A stretch of DNA of 64,000 nt from Atherix ibis. Its lineage: Eukaryota; Arthropoda; Insecta; Diptera; Athericidae. Below are positions 45,480 to 58,639 of the stretch, in pieces. Position 1 is the first letter of the stretch, and each line of letters starts with the position of its first letter. The notes under the pieces are model-generated. The model ran no database searches and was not told where the DNA came from. It was given only the letters and a program-made list of their open reading frames with translations. The stretch is from the NCBI GenBank assembly GCA_958298945.1, contig OY282609.1, forward strand, positions 59,120,220 through 59,184,219, in the 5' to 3' direction. Both the position numbers and the translations under genes were made by a program.

Positions 45480-48400
45480 GCATGGTCCAGCATACTTTAA
45501 TTTAATTTTAATTTCCAAAGCATAAATTTGATATTAAGAATTTATCCCTTTTCATCCTTCTTTTTACTCTGATACATCATTGAAACATCTGAAATATTTT
45601 TTACACAAATTATTTTTATTCGCGTACGAAATAAAAATTTTGATCACAAATTTTCTGAGCCAATGAAAAAAAAATTAATTCAATAGGTAAAAGTCAATTT
45701 ACTTTCTTTTTTTTTTGAATTGTAATTTTATTTACTATTATTATATTTTTTTAAATGGAACATGTAAAAAATCCCCATTAACCTGAGTCATAGTAAACAC
45801 GTTAAGCACATTGGATTATAAGGCAACAAGCAAAAAACAATTTAAAGGGTTTCTCATGTGAAGGTGTTTTTTTTTGTATTGTATTGAAAGAAGTTATTGT
45901 GTTTTTTGAATAATCAAATTGAGTCATTTTTGAATTCGCTTTGTCGAGGAGCTTTGCCCAAAAAAACGTTCAATTGTTTTGGAAATCAGGTTAAAAATTT
46001 ATAATAGTAAAGCAAATTTTTTTTATAAAAATAGTTTATCCTAAAAAAATACTAATTTCTTTTTAGAAAGACTCTTCCACCTATTGTAGACTAGTTTTAT
46101 GTTGATTTACTTCTAATTAGTGTCTTTTTAGAAATTATTTTTTAATCTTTTTTGATTAAATCTTTAAATATAACCTCAAATTTTGAAAGTGTTTATTTTA
46201 GCAGATTTTGAAAGCTTCAAATTAAATGGTTTTCCGTTCAGCAACTTTGTGTCGATAATTTCTTAAAATTAAATTATAACAACCACACCCCCTCCCCCCA
46301 CCCCTTCCTTCCTTTTTAAGTTTTCAATATGAAAATAATTTTTTATTAGAAATTGCCCATAAATCCTTAAATTGTGTTATTCGATTAATAAAATTCTGTA
46401 CTTTGTCAGCAAATCTACAAATATTGAAGGATTTCGAGAAAATAATGCCATTGCGATTGAATTGCCCTGGGTAAGCGGTCTTCGGAAAATTTTTGATTAT
46501 AAATAGGTTCCAATCCAAGCTTTAAAATAGTTCTCCATGAAAGCTTAAATAAATTATGACGTCATAAAAAAAAACTCTTTTTAAAGAAAACACATGGAAA
46601 TTCTTCAAAAAAATGTCCAAAAAACATTTTGCAAATGTACGAAAAGAAATTTATGGAAAATTTAAATTTTCTCATTCTGCATAATTCACTACAAAAGCTT
46701 AATTTATGACCTCATATTGAAAAAAACCAATTGTAGTGGTTAAAAACCTTATTTTTAAGAAAATGTATAAAATTAATTGTTTAATTGGCACATTTTATTT
46801 TATTAAATTTTTGAAGTGCCTTTTGCACATTTTTTTTAATTAAATTGTTTAAATTTTCGATTTTCTTTTTGCAAAAAATTCGACAATTAAATAAATAAGA
46901 GAAATTAATCAAAAATTCACGCCCAGTTAGTTTCTGGACACTAATTTGTTAAAATTCTAAAATTTTTGTTCTTGAAAAATTCACCACAAAAGGTAAAATT
47001 AATTTCTAAAATTAAAAAAAAACCAATTTTTTGGTAGAAAATTCCAAAATTTAAGTATTAATCTCTTATACAGGTTTTGATAATTATTTTTGTTCAATTT
47101 TTTTTTTTTGTAACAAAATTCACCCGAAAAACCTTAAATTAAAAAAAATATATTTTTCCAAAAAAAAATTCTTACAAATCAAGACGAATTTACTAAAATT
47201 TGAAAAGTTTTCGATTCTAAGAACCCAAATTTTTTTTCTTTTCCACTCAAAAGAATAAAAGTCTAAAAAAAATTGGCAATTTAAAAAAAATAATATAAAA
47301 AATATCTGAATTTGAAAATTTTTAATCTGAATTATCTAATTTCTACTAAAATTCGTAGTATTTTTAAAAATCAACAAGGTACGAGTACAAATAGATTTAT
47401 TTTTAAAACAATTTAAACAACTTTTCAACTTAAATTTGAGAAAAATGAATTTTTACTGCAGTTAATTTAGAAGGAAAAAAAAATTTTTGTATTTAAAATT
47501 TCAGCTTTTTACGAAAAAATTTGAAGAAAAAAAATCATAAAAATTAAAAGTATCATGTTTTTAAGCTTTTGTGTTGTTCTATTTTTTTCTTGCTATGCAA
47601 ATGGAAGTTTTAACAAAACAAAAATTTACTAACCTTCAATTGCTACCAGGATAAATAATCCCTGAACTTTGTTCATAAATTAATTCGACAAATCAAAGTT
47701 AACATTACATTAATCTTCAAATTATCAATTAATTTTTACTGAATAACTCAAGGAATATTTCTTGTGAATAAAATTAATTAATTTTAAGAAGAAATTTTTT
47801 TATAAGATAAATTACGAATAACTCCGATAGTATTTAATAAGATAACATAGAGTAAAACCTCATCAATTTCAAATGATCCTATAAGTGAACTAGAATATTC
47901 TATAAATTATTATTCACTTTGAAGGATTATCAACGTAATTCCATCTGCTTCAGCCATTACATATTTAGTTTGAAAATCTTATTTTGCTAGTACAAAATAA
48001 AATTGTTTAACTTATAGTCTTTAGAAGGGAGAAAGGTGGGCTAATTGTCCCTAAGGGAGTATTCATTGAGAAAATTCAAACACTTTTGCATAAACTCTTG
48101 GTTTTATTTTTTCTGTAATAAGTAAGTTGTGATATTTTATTAATATGAAAATATTATATATTGGTTTACGAGTATATTTAGAATTTTTAGTGGATGGAGG
48201 AGGAAGAGAGTCGAATCAATATTATTGCTTATTAGGAATATTTTCCTTATAAATGTTCATATTCAATAAATGCAATCTTATTTATGTACGTACGTAAATA
48301 CACATAATTTTATACGGGAATATTTTACTTATTATAATGTTTATAGTATGAAAATAGAAAAAGGACATTCGAGAAAATAAAATTTCATTAATAAATGTAC

Positions 48401-49250
48401 TCTATTTAATTTATGGTACAGTAATGATGACATTGGACGAATTTTCCTAAAAGGATATTTTGTAAATAGTCAAAAAAAAAAAACCTTCTTGTAATACGAA
48501 TAAATTTATTTGGGAAATTTATTATTAGTTGTCAATCGATTAGCTTTAATTAGTAAAATATATTTTGCCAAAGTTATGTACGTATTTATGTTGATTATTT
48601 TTAGTAAACAAAATTCGATTGCTAATAAGCACAAAAATTCTATTACGAATTCATTGAAAATGTATAAATAAGACGAAAATTAATTTAGTTGATAAACTAC
48701 AAAGACAAGTTTTCTACAATTAAATAATTTATAATAATTAATTATATGAACACTTGGTAACTAAGTGCTTCTATGTACACATTTGTGGATATGTTAAATT
48801 ATAAATAAATCGTACATAGTGTCATATATATGAATTTCAATTCAAAGCAAAACAATTCAATTTGATATATGCAATAATTTATATAAAACGCTAGTATGAC
48901 GTTGGTTAGAATAACGAGTATTGTCAAAAATATCCGACTATCTTTTACGCAATAGAAGTAAAGAATTTCATTAAGAAAGGATTCATTATATTGGAAAGGA
49001 TTCAATTTACGATTATTATCGAAAAAGCCATTTTCTAAGTATTTCGAATACAATATTTAATTGAACGTCATTAAATTATCAAATATAATTTGAAGATTTC
49101 CTTTATTTTTTTTATAAAATTAACCCTTTCACTCTCTCTGACTCCTCCAAATTAGGCAATTCGAAATTTTATATTCTTCATTAAAGCGCCATTTGAGGTT
49201 CCAATTAACGTTTGATAGTTTTATAAAAAATAGTTGCTGCCAAAATCGTT
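45480..49250. other. Long AT-rich non-coding stretch
   Basis: No gene. Extended A/T runs (46800-47560) and no recognisable transposon. Short frames have no domain. Confidence 0.55.
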
Positions 49251-49416
49251 ATGGAAAAAAAAATAATTTTATAAATTATAGGATAGAATAAAAATCTGTA
49301 GTCTAGAGTTGAATTTTAGGGGACGGTACAGTTTTGGAAAAGATATGGATCTTAAAACTCAACCACATCTTATTCTGTACCATAATTATTTTCATTTTAT
49401 TTTATTGATATATGTA

Positions 49417-50650
49417 CCAGGTGTATAAGCTTAAATCCGCTGTTTGGTCATAGATGGCGTGAGTGAGCGTATTAAGCTACCATGGGCACGCCATACTTTT
49501 TTTTTATGAGTTTGACATCTGTCAACATTAATCAGTGCACATTGTCAGTAATTTCGTACAATAACATACATTTTTCCTTTGGTAATCATGTCTAGTTTTG
49601 TGCCAGAAGAAGAGCATATGCGGGAAGCTCTGCTTTTCTACTTCAATTTGAAGAGATTGGCTGCCGAATCGCATCGAATGCTTATGGAGGCCTATGGTGA
49701 CAGTGTTTTATCGGAAACAACGTGCCGAGATTGGTTTCGTCGGTTCAAAAACGGTAATTTTGACTTGTGGGACAAGAAGCGTGAAAATCGGCGTAGGAAG
49801 GTTGAGGACCATCAATTGCAGGCTGTTTTGGACGAAGACGATACCCAATCACAAAATTTGCTCGCGGAGCAATTGAGCGTTACTCAACCACCCATTTCCA
49901 TGCGTCCGCGTGCCATGGGGATAATTGAAAAGATCGGAAAACGGGTGCCGCAAGAATTGAACGATAGGCAGATGGTGCGACGCCAAAACACATGCGAAAT
50001 CTTGCTCGCCAGACAAAAAAGAAAGTTGTTCTTGCGTCGGATTGTGACAAGCTGAAAAGTGGATATATGTGTTGATCCCGGCCAACCATTAATATCTTCC
50101 CCAAGACCAAATCGCTTAGGACGGAAGACGATGCTGTGCGTTTTTTGGGATCAGGAGGGTATCATCTTCTATAAGATGGTGAAACCTGGTGAAACTGTCA
50201 CTGCCCACCGCTACCACCAACAACTGATCAAATTGCACCGTGTTCTGCGTGAAAAAAAGACGGATTATCAACAAAGACATGACAAGCTGATTTTCCTCCA
50301 CGACAACGCACTATCGCAAACTTCAAAAATGGTCCGAAACTACTTGGAGACACACAACTGAGAGGTGCTACCCCACCCCGCTTATTCACCAGACCTGGCC
50401 CCTTCCGACTACCACCTGTTTTCGTCGATGGGCCACGCGCTCGCTGAGCAGCACTTCGCTTCTTACGAAGACGTCCGAAAATAGTTTGATGAGTGGTTTG
50501 TCTCGAAAGAGAAGTAATTTTTTTGGCGTGGTATCCACAAATTGCCCGAGAGCTGGGAAAAATGTGTAGGTAGCTAAAGCAAGTACTTTGAATAAATTTG
50601 TTTTTGCTTTCTATGAGAAAAAACCAGCGGATTTAAGCTAATACACCTGG
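49417..50650 (+). mobile_element. Mariner, mauritiana-like (CCAGGTGTA ends)
   Basis: Ends CCAGGTGTATAAGCTTAAAT and the complement of 50624-50650 (CCAGGTGTATTAGCTTAAAT) are bounded by TA at 49415-49416 and 50651-50652. It is 1234 bp long. CCAGGTGTA is the start of the Mos1 terminal repeat, and the protein follows Mos1 closely in order of motifs, so this belongs near the mauritiana subfamily. Confidence 0.95.
49588..50595 (+). pseudogene. Mos1-like mariner transposase pseudogene
   Basis: Start MSSFVPEEEHMREALLFYF, helix-turn-helix TTCRDWFRRFKNGNFDL, QAVLDEDDTQSQNLLAEQLS, then VPQELNDRQMVRRQNTCEIL and FLRRIVT. Here the family's GDEKW with the first catalytic Asp is damaged. The sequence reads a stop and then KVDI, followed by a loss of about 35 bp before DPGQP. 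The second half reads RKTMLCVFWDQEGIIFY, then FLHDNALSQTS with the second Asp. A stop replaces Trp before EVLPHPAYSPD, then come LAPSDYHLF with the third Asp and two more stops before HKLPESWEKCVGS. It is dead by at least four lesions. Confidence 0.92.
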
Positions 50651-50717
50651 TATTCTCTAAAAAAGGATCGTTTAAAGTAAATTCATCAAAAAAAAGAGAA
50701 CATTTTGCAAAATTTTT

Positions 50718-50783
50718 GCGTCTGTCCCTTAAATTGATTTATTTATATATAAATATAAAGAAATCAATTTAAGGGACGGACGC
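50718..50783. repeat. 23-bp inverted repeat, 20-bp AT loop
   Basis: 50718-50740 pairs with 50761-50783 with one mismatch (GCGTCTGTCCCTTAAATTGA on the left arm). The loop is entirely A/T apart from its last G. Confidence 0.95.
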
Positions 50784-51192
50784 CAGGATATAAAAAATCT
50801 TTGTTCATAATTGAATAAAATATTCCCATTTTAACGAGTATTATTATAAAAAAGGAAAATTATATTAATTTCTGGGAAGAAATTATGGAATGAAAGAAGA
50901 GTCAGGAAGTCTGGGGTTGAGTTTTAGGGGTGGCAAAATCGAAAATAGATATGAAAATAGGTGGCAATTATATTTATAAACGAAAAAAAAAGAGAATTTT
51001 TTTTTTAAATACTATGAACAAATTGTATAATCGAAGAGGAGTCTGGGTTGAAATTTAAGGGATGGGTGAGTCGAAAATAGAGCTCAAAAAATTAAAAACA
51101 TTCCTTTTTGAACGATTGGCATTTTTAAAAAACGGTGGAAATTTCACAAATTTTTTATTTTAAAGTGGAATAATTGTAAAAAAGATGTCATT

Positions 51193-51249
51193 ATGGCATC
51201 TTCTTAAGAATCTATTCTTAAGAAGAATAGATTCTTAAATAGATGCCAT
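51193..51249. repeat. 27-bp inverted repeat, 3-bp spacer
   Basis: 51193-51219 pairs with 51223-51249 with two mismatches; the inner part TTAAGAATCTATTCTT is exact. Nearly a perfect palindrome. Confidence 0.95.
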
Positions 51250-51563
51250 AAAAGAAACAATGCTCATAATTGTATAAAATATTCTCATTTTAACGAGAAT
51301 TACGAGTATTATGAAAAAAAGGAGAATTTCATAAATTCTGGGAACAAATTATGAAGTGGAATAAGAGCCTGTGAGTCTGGGTTAGGTATTATGGGTGGCA
51401 AAATCGAAAATAAAGATGAAAATAGGAGATTTTTTTCTATTCTACGCAACTATAGTTATAAATAAAAAGAAGAATTTTTTTTTTAATTCGTATAACAAAT
51501 TATGGAATAGAAAAGGATGCCAAAATGGTAAAAATAGCAAGAACATTCTTTTAAAAGCAAATA

Positions 51564-52829
51564 TTGGGTTGTCCGGGAAGTAATTTCGTCGTTTCCCAAC
51601 AGAGGGTTTAATTGTATTTTTTCACAACCAACTTCATACTTAAGCCGCATAATCATATGTATTTTGACAGCTGACAAAGCAAGGCTTGGTTGTGAAAAAA
51701 TTTGATTGATTCTTCATAGTAGTTTTTGGTTGATACTCTTTTAAATATGGAAAGTGAAAAACTTCATTTATAGAAAAGATAAAAATGCTGTTCAAGCAAG
51801 AAAAAAATTATCCGATGTTTATGGAGAAGATATGTTAAGTGAACGCCAGTGCCAGATCTGGTTTGCAAAATTCCGATCCGGCAATTTTGATCTCGAAGAT
51901 GCACCACGTTTTGGAAGGCCAGTTGAAGCTGATGAAGACACAATAAAGGCAGTAATTGATGCAAACCGGCGAATAACAACTCGTGAGATCGCTAAGAGTC
52001 TTAATTTATCGAATACGACCATTCATAATTATTTAAAACGCCTATGTTTAATCTCAAAACACGACATATGGGTTCCTCATCTTCTTACGGACAAAAATTT
52101 GTACCGTCGTATTGACATTTGTGATTTGCTTCTCAAACGCCAAGAAAAAGATCCGTTTTTGAAGCGTATCATCACTGGAGACCATAAATGGGTTGTTTAC
52201 AACAATGTTAAGCGCAAAAGATCCTGGAGCAGAAAAGATGAACCGGCTCGAAGTACTTCGAAAGCCAATATTCATAAAAAAAAGAGGTTATGCTATCTGT
52301 ATGGTGTGATTTCAAAGGAATCGTTTATTTTGGGCTTCTACCAAACAATACAACGATGAATTCTGAAATGTACTGTCATCAGTTGAACAAATTGAATGAT
52401 TCACTTAAAGAAAAGAGTCCAGAATTGGTCAATGGGACAGGTATAGTATTCCAAAAGGATAATGCGAAACCACATACAAGTTTGACCATTCGTCAAAAGC
52501 TTTTAGAGCTTGGATGTGATATACTGCCACACCCCCCATACTCTCCAGACCTAGCACCTTCCGATTATCATTTGTTCCGGTCTCTACAAAAATTTTTAGG
52601 CGATAAAACGTTTAATTCAAATGAGGACATTAAAAATTACTTAGATCAGTTTTTTGCTATCAAAGAATAAAATTTTTATAAGCGTGGAATCATGCAACTG
52701 CCAGAAAGATGGCAAAGGTTATTGGGTCAGACTGGATAATATTTAATTGAATAAAATGTTAATTCACTATAAGACAATTGTCTTTCATTTTTATAAAAAA
52801 AAAACGAAATTACTTCCCGGACAATGCAA
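51564..52829 (+). mobile_element. Mariner (TTGGGTTGTCCGGGAAGT type), full length
   Basis: Ends TTGGGTTGTCCGGGAAGTAA and the complement of 52801-52829 (TTGCATTGTCCGGGAAGTAA) are bounded by TA at 51562-51563 and 52830-52831. It is 1266 bp long. Same family as the older element at 17816-19813 and the reference for reading that element's rearrangements. Protein motifs (LSVW-DFKGIVYF, SPDLAPSDYHLF) fit the mellifera/cecropia side of mariner. Confidence 0.95.
51747..52754 (+). pseudogene. Mariner D,D34D transposase, frameshifted
   Basis: The family start MESEK (ATG 51747) runs into a stop after eight codons because a short piece is missing. The body resumes as KDKNAVQARKKLSDVYG. Helix-turn-helix ERQCQIWFAKFRSGNFDL, then GRPVEADEDTIKAVI, NTTIHNYLKRL and RRIDICDLLLKRQEKDPFLK follow. 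The first Asp lies in ITGDHKW (normally GDEKW). A shift at about 52283 moves to MLSVWCDFKGIVYF. The second Asp is in FQKDNAKPHT, the third in SPDLAPSDYHLF with exactly 34 residues between. Stops follow FAIKE and LLGQTG. Confidence 0.92.
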
Positions 52830-53000
52830 TACAATAATCAGAAAAAAAGAAATTTGAAATTTTTATAAAAAAAATTATGGATTAAAATAAGATTCTGGTG
52901 TTGGGGTTGAGTTTTCAGCGATGTCACAGCATTAAAATAGTGATAAAAATACGAAAAATATTCCTATTTACACACAAAGAAAGTGGAACATTTTGTTGCA

Positions 53001-55960
53001 CTTTTTGATCTCAAGACATTCCAGGATTGAAATTTATAGAAAAAAACAGAAGGCATTTTCCTACTATCAAAAATAGCTAAAATAACTAAAATTTGTGTGC
53101 AGCAAAACAACTTCTCTCTTTCCCCAAAAAATAACTTTCTTTTATATATTTTTTTTTTGGAATGCAGAAATGGCAGTGAGTGGAGATGGTTATGGGTGGT
53201 ATCCAATCTTATAAAAGACCATATTCCCATTTACTCGTATTATTAAAAAAAATAATTCGCCTGTTATAACTAAATACTACTCGTATATAAGCAAATGTTC
53301 AATAGTAACCACCACTTAGTTACCATCATTTATCAAAACTTGAACGAATTTTTTTCTATTACCACCACCGGTTTTTTTTGTCTAGAGTAGATTATGGAGT
53401 GTATTTGTTTGTTTAATGAGCTATTTCCAAGATGAACTATACTAAAAGGTGGTACGTGTATGTGTGTGGCCGGGTAGTAGCTCAGTATTCCAGTGTAATT
53501 TGTAAGGGTTCGTCATTATGAAATTCAACGTTCATTTTGAGTATAAACGATTGCCCAAATTTATCTATTTTAGCAACGTTCTCCATTCTTAGCTAGTTAG
53601 TTATTCATTTGTTTTTTATGTGCATACACATTTTTGCCTAATAAACTGTTCATATTTCCACAATTCTATGCTCTTCGGTTGATGTTAAATGGAAATTTCT
53701 TCCATTCTCTTCCGAGAAAACTATTCTAGAATACGATTTGCACTTATAAATATTATATAAACTCAAGATAATAGATCAGGAAGTTGAGCAAGTCCTGGAA
53801 AAAAACTACCACCTACAAGTTTAGTGGCACCAAAGACACCATCAGCAAATTTCAAGTGGATATCTTTGAAAATAATAAATTTTTTTTCAGAAAAATAAAA
53901 CAACCGAAACTTTTCTTTGCAAAATACATTCATTCTAACCTCACATTTAGTTTCAAGCAAAAGTCTTTTGCTTAATATCGACCTACCCTACCAACATGTA
54001 GTGAAAATTGCAATCTTTTTTTATTTCCTTTGAAAATATCACATTTAAGAACGTATGCACATCTCATCATCATCATCATTATCGTCATAATTACACTATT
54101 GCTATCACCTTAGTGGGGGGTAGTTAATTTTTCATTTTTTTTTAACATATTGTATTTTTTTCTATCTTATAATAATAATGATGCGAATAAAATCGCCCCA
54201 CATCTACATAGTAGCCTAGCTACGACTGAATAGAATCCAGCTAGGATATTGAGGGTGGCGACCCGTTGTCAAAATGAAATGATTTATGACGAAGCAGCAT
54301 ATATATTGTATTATAATGAGTCCTTATATCAGTTGACTTAAATTGAATTATTCTCTAACTATGGAGAAGCAGAAGGAGCATAATAATAAGAAAACGAATG
54401 AGGCTCCAGTTTCTTCTCTATTCTTGTAGTCTTGCGTGTATCTATTTTTTATTCCCAAATAAAAGTCAGAATACACTTATATCTATGGAAAATACCAGGA
54501 CACACATTTCATATATGCCATCTATTTTCATATATAATTTTATTTTTATTATTACTATTATTACTGTTCTTCTATTGAGACCTATTATTGAGTAAATTTG
54601 AATTTTTTTTTTAATAAAGTCAATGACTTTTGAAGTAAGTTATTATCCTCATAAGAGAAGTCATCGAACGATGTGAATATTTTGTATGTTGATTTTTTCT
54701 AACTTTCTATTCGAAATAACCCCCCTCCCCCACCCTCTTTGACCACCCGCAAAAAAGTATAGCAATAATTATGAATATCATGGAATAATGATAAAGCAAC
54801 AATATATTTGTTTGGCTGAAAAAATAAAACGATGAATAATGGAAGGACACAACACACTGGAATAATATTCATTATTTGAAAAGTTAAGCTCGATAAATCC
54901 TTATTATTCACGATGAAATAATGAATAAAATTATCTATAAGTCTGTAGATAATATTTACCATCTTCAATCATCTTATTGTAGGTGAATGTAATTTGATTA
55001 AAATTGAACTTTCTACTCGGTCAAGACAGAATTTCAGATAAGAACAATTTGGTCATTCTTAGAATACAGTCTATCTCATAGTATCTGCTTACTAGAGGAT
55101 AGCAAAGGTGATGACAATAAATAATTATCCTTAATACTCCTATTACTACTATTACAGTTATTGTTCAATGACCTTTGGTGTTAGGATAAATATAAATTAC
55201 CCTACCACCCACGCTCATCAATGCCAAAGTGCCTGCTTTTTTCACTTTTAGATTGTTTGTGATTAAAGTAAATTTTGTGTACATGCACACAAAGTTCTAC
55301 CATAAATCAAGTCTACAAAATCAACAATGAAATGTCAACGATAATTTTTGTTGTTTTTTTTTCTCGGTCTGTGAAGGATTTTATAACGCACACAAATAAC
55401 CCACGGGATTATTATTGAATTTATTAGAAAAGAAAAATGGAAAAAAAATTTACTGAAAAACAAGGCACTATATCCAAACCGCCATGCATTCAAGGTATAG
55501 AAACCCACTGATTAGAGTCCTTATAATAAAATCCTCCCTATAGACCTGATCAGGGACCAATAAAATAAATGGCAAATAAACAAACATTTCTCTTATGCCA
55601 TAATAATACGCTCATAATCTTGGCAATGGTCGTGGGCTGTTATAATATTTTTTTTTTTTTTTTGGGCAAGGAAACTTTTTACTAATTTTGTCTTAAAAGA
55701 AAAAGAAAACTCCTGCTATTCATAATAGTTGTGTAAAGTTTTTTGTTTTCTTAAATTATTATTAATGCCTTTGATTTCGAAGATAAAAAAATGGACAGAG
55801 AAGAAAAAAAAACAAATACAGCAAGAAAACGAACTGGAAATCGTATGTTTACTTTTTATCGAAAGATATTTAATCTAAAATTTCTATATTTAACATCTAA
55901 AAGTATTAACAAGCTATAACAGAACCACCTACCCCCCCTCCCCACCCCCTTGGTCTACAA
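53001..55960. other. AT-rich non-coding stretch
   Basis: No gene recognised. A short (ATC)n run lies at 54066-54080, with pyrimidine-rich patches at 54721-54735 and 55930-55950. Confidence 0.5.
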
Positions 55961-55967
55961 CCCGCTA

Positions 55968-56661
55968 GAGAAAGCTGTCGGCGCGATGGGTGCCGCGTTT
56001 GCTCACACCGGAAAACAAGCGCAACCGTGAGACCACATCGGCGACGTGTTTGGCGCTGTTTCAGCGCAATCCAGCGGAGTTCTTGCGTCGTTTCGTGACC
56101 GTCGACGAAACATGGATTCACTGGTACACAGCAGAGACCAAGGAACAGTCGAAACAGTGGACTTCACCCGGCGAAGACTGTTCGATCGGCCGGAAAGGTG
56201 ATGGCCACCGTTTTCTGGGATTCACAAGGTGTGATCCACATCGATTACCTCGAGAAGGGTAAAACAATCACGGGGCGCTACTATCTGACTTATTGGGCCG
56301 ATTTGACGTCGAATTGAAGAAAAAGCGGCCCCACTTTGCGAAGAAAAAAGTGCTGTTCCACCACGACAACGCGCCGGCTCACACCTCCGCCGTCGCCATG
56401 GCCAAATTGGTCGAATTGCGCTACGAATTGCTGCCCCATCCACCGTACTCTCCAGATTTGGCCCCCTGTGACTACTTTTTGTTTCCAAACCTGAAAAAAT
56501 CACTCGCCGGGAATATATTTGGGTCGAATGAGGAGGTCATCGTCGCCACGGAAGCCTATTTTGCTTCCCTCGAGAAAATGTATTTTTTGGACGGGTTAAA
56601 AAAATTAGAGCATCGCTGGGCCAAGTGTATCGAGCTTGAAGGAGATTATGTGGAAAAATAA
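55968..56661 (+). pseudogene. Truncated mariner transposase
   Basis: It begins inside RKLSARWVPRLLTPENKRNR. The first Asp is in VTVDETWIHWY. The frame breaks at about 56176 (shared 20-bp deletion). It resumes MATVFWDSQGV, then a further one-base loss near 56285 (TACTATCTG here, TACTATGCTG in the other copy) shifts the frame. From 56293 it is open: HHDNAPAHTSAV with the second Asp, SPDLAPCDYFLF with the third, and GDYVEK at the end. Confidence 0.92.
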
Positions 56662-56725
56662 ATTGCCACCTTTCCAAAATTTTCGTTTTTCTTTTGTAGG
56701 CTAAGTACTTGTTGAATGACCCTCG
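55968..56725 (+). mobile_element. 5'-truncated mariner (CGAGGGTCATTC type)
   Basis: Homology to the element at 17890-19170 starts abruptly at GAGAAAGCTG (55968), its codon region after the second helix-turn-helix, and runs to the right terminal repeat ending at 56725, followed by TA. The left half and left terminal repeat are missing. It has the same 20-bp deletion after the GGCGAAGACTG point as the other copy. Confidence 0.93.
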
Positions 56726-56729
56726 TAAA

Positions 56730-58635
56730 TCGATTTTTAACCTTATTTTTATGATAAGCTGCAGCAATCATAGTTGTTGGGGGTGGTTTTGTGTTAATAT
56801 TAGTACATATAGGGGAGATATGTTAAGGGTGGGTTCAAGTCTGAAGAACAGTTCGTTAGACAAGCCAGGCAATAAGCTAACGATGAAAGGACGAAATATG
56901 AGTCATTCTACACATTCGCATTTTTTTATAGCAATTAAAATACACCTCATTCAATCTCTGCCTTTCTAATTAAAAAAAGAGCAAATTTTTTTTAGAAAAA
57001 TTAAAGAAATCCTTTTTTTTTTGTATTTACTTATGAGGCGCTAAGAGTAATTTTTTTGAGCAAATATGATGAGAAGTTTTTAAAAAAATCTTTCAAGTAA
57101 AGAAAATTTATAATAAATAAAATGAAGTTTCCTAAATTGGGAGCCCTGAAATGGCATCTCTTCATTAGGGACTTTATAGATTTTCGTAAGTTAAATGCCC
57201 TTCCGAAATAGGGCCTAAACTTTAAACCCCTTTCCAGTTAAATCCCATTTCCGTAAAATTTCAAAAAAATAGAGAATTTTGAAGATATTAAAACTTAAGG
57301 GTGTATTTACTATTCAATAGCCATTAAAAAAACTTCATTGTGAATGTAGAAAAAAATCTTTAAGGGTTGATTATACCAAGACAATAGAATCTTAACAAAA
57401 TTTCGTATGTTTAATTTTTTTTTTTTTGGATAATAAAAAAATAAACGTACATGAAAAGAAATTTTATTATATAATCCTTAATCTGCATAAGTTGAAATTT
57501 TCTATAAAAGTCTCAAGGGGTTTGTAAATAATATTTCGAGAATCAAGAACAAACACATTCAAATATTTTTCTAGACAAGAAAAATAATTTAATCAAGGAA
57601 AAACATTGTTTTAAAGTATAATTACTAGCATATTATTATTATCCATAAAACTAAGTAATATTATAATATCAGTTACCATATCCTTTAAAGCAAACAATAT
57701 TCTAAAATACTTGAATTTTATTCGTTTGGACATGGGAACATTACCCTTTACATCTGATAAAAACACAGTTTCTACTGCTCCACCCGCTCTCCTTTCTACT
57801 TCAATAACCCATCTAATTGTATCATTTTAAATTAAACCAAAATCATCATAAATTTTAATTGAACAACATGAAATTGGTTTGATTTTGATAACATTAAACT
57901 TTTACCATACCGATTATCATCTTATTATGTTATCATCGAAAATACTATTTAACCATCATGGTTGCCAGTACCACCACCACAATTTACATGGAATTACTTG
58001 TCGTTCCTGCCCTGATGATACTTACATACATTGACATTTTTATCTACAATCAGTCTATAGTATTTACAAATCCATATGAATTTAACAATTATCCTCTAGA
58101 GGATAATGTAATGGATATTGTAATCGTTTGGATTAACTGAACTATTACGTGTTTAAACAAAAAAGGGTCAGTAACTTGTGTATATGCGCCTATTCGTATA
58201 TTAAATATAAAACGAATGACAAGCAATTAAATAAAATTGAATGAACACTTAAACGTTTTTTAGGCTCGCCTAAATGTGTAAAAAAGGATTTTTCCAATAG
58301 GCAAAATTAAATGAAGACAAAAACATTTTTTTTTGGTATTTACCCAAAAAAAAAAACTACGAGTATTGTTCACCTTTATAAATTTTTTGAAATTCACTTT
58401 AAATCTAAAAGAATAAAAATATATATTCACTGAAATCATTTTTCACAATTTACACAATTTGTTAGAAAATTGTGCAAAACATTATAGTTTCCAAAAAAAG
58501 GATATCGTTTTTATTAATCCCCTCCAAACGCTAACATTATTCTCAATAAGAGTAACTCTTAATTTCCTCAATCAAGCCCTAAAAAAAATAATTTCAAATT
58601 GTAGAAAAAAAAATTCTACAAAAATTGCCTCGTCT
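56730..58635. other. AT-rich non-coding stretch
   Basis: No gene recognised. A 'gggagccctgaaatgg' / 'gggcctaaact' patch at 57135-57225 vaguely echoes the repeat at 21500-22430. Confidence 0.45.
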
Positions 58636-58639
58636 TACA

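Larger units (their letters stand above)
49250..53000. repeat. Irregular tandem-repeat field, host of two mariners
   Basis: The phrases 'gtctgg(gg)ttgagttttagg' and 'ggcaaaatcgaaaata...atgaaaatagg' recur near 49301, 50911, 51041, 51374 and 52893, with 'cattttaacgag' near 50822 and 51285 and 'ttctgggaa(c/g)aaattatgga' near 50870 and 51335. Spacing is irregular. The field continues on both sides of the mariners at 49417-50650 and 51564-52829, so it was there before them. Two strong palindromes lie within it. Confidence 0.75.

Noticed and set aside
51764..52022. Minus-strand frames
   Set aside because: Shadows of the mariner at 51564-52829.
56222..56503. 93-codon minus-strand frame
   Set aside because: Shadow of the truncated mariner transposase.
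57958..58140. 60-codon hydrophobic frame
   Set aside because: Too short and without family resemblance; similar frames arise by chance in this AT-rich DNA.
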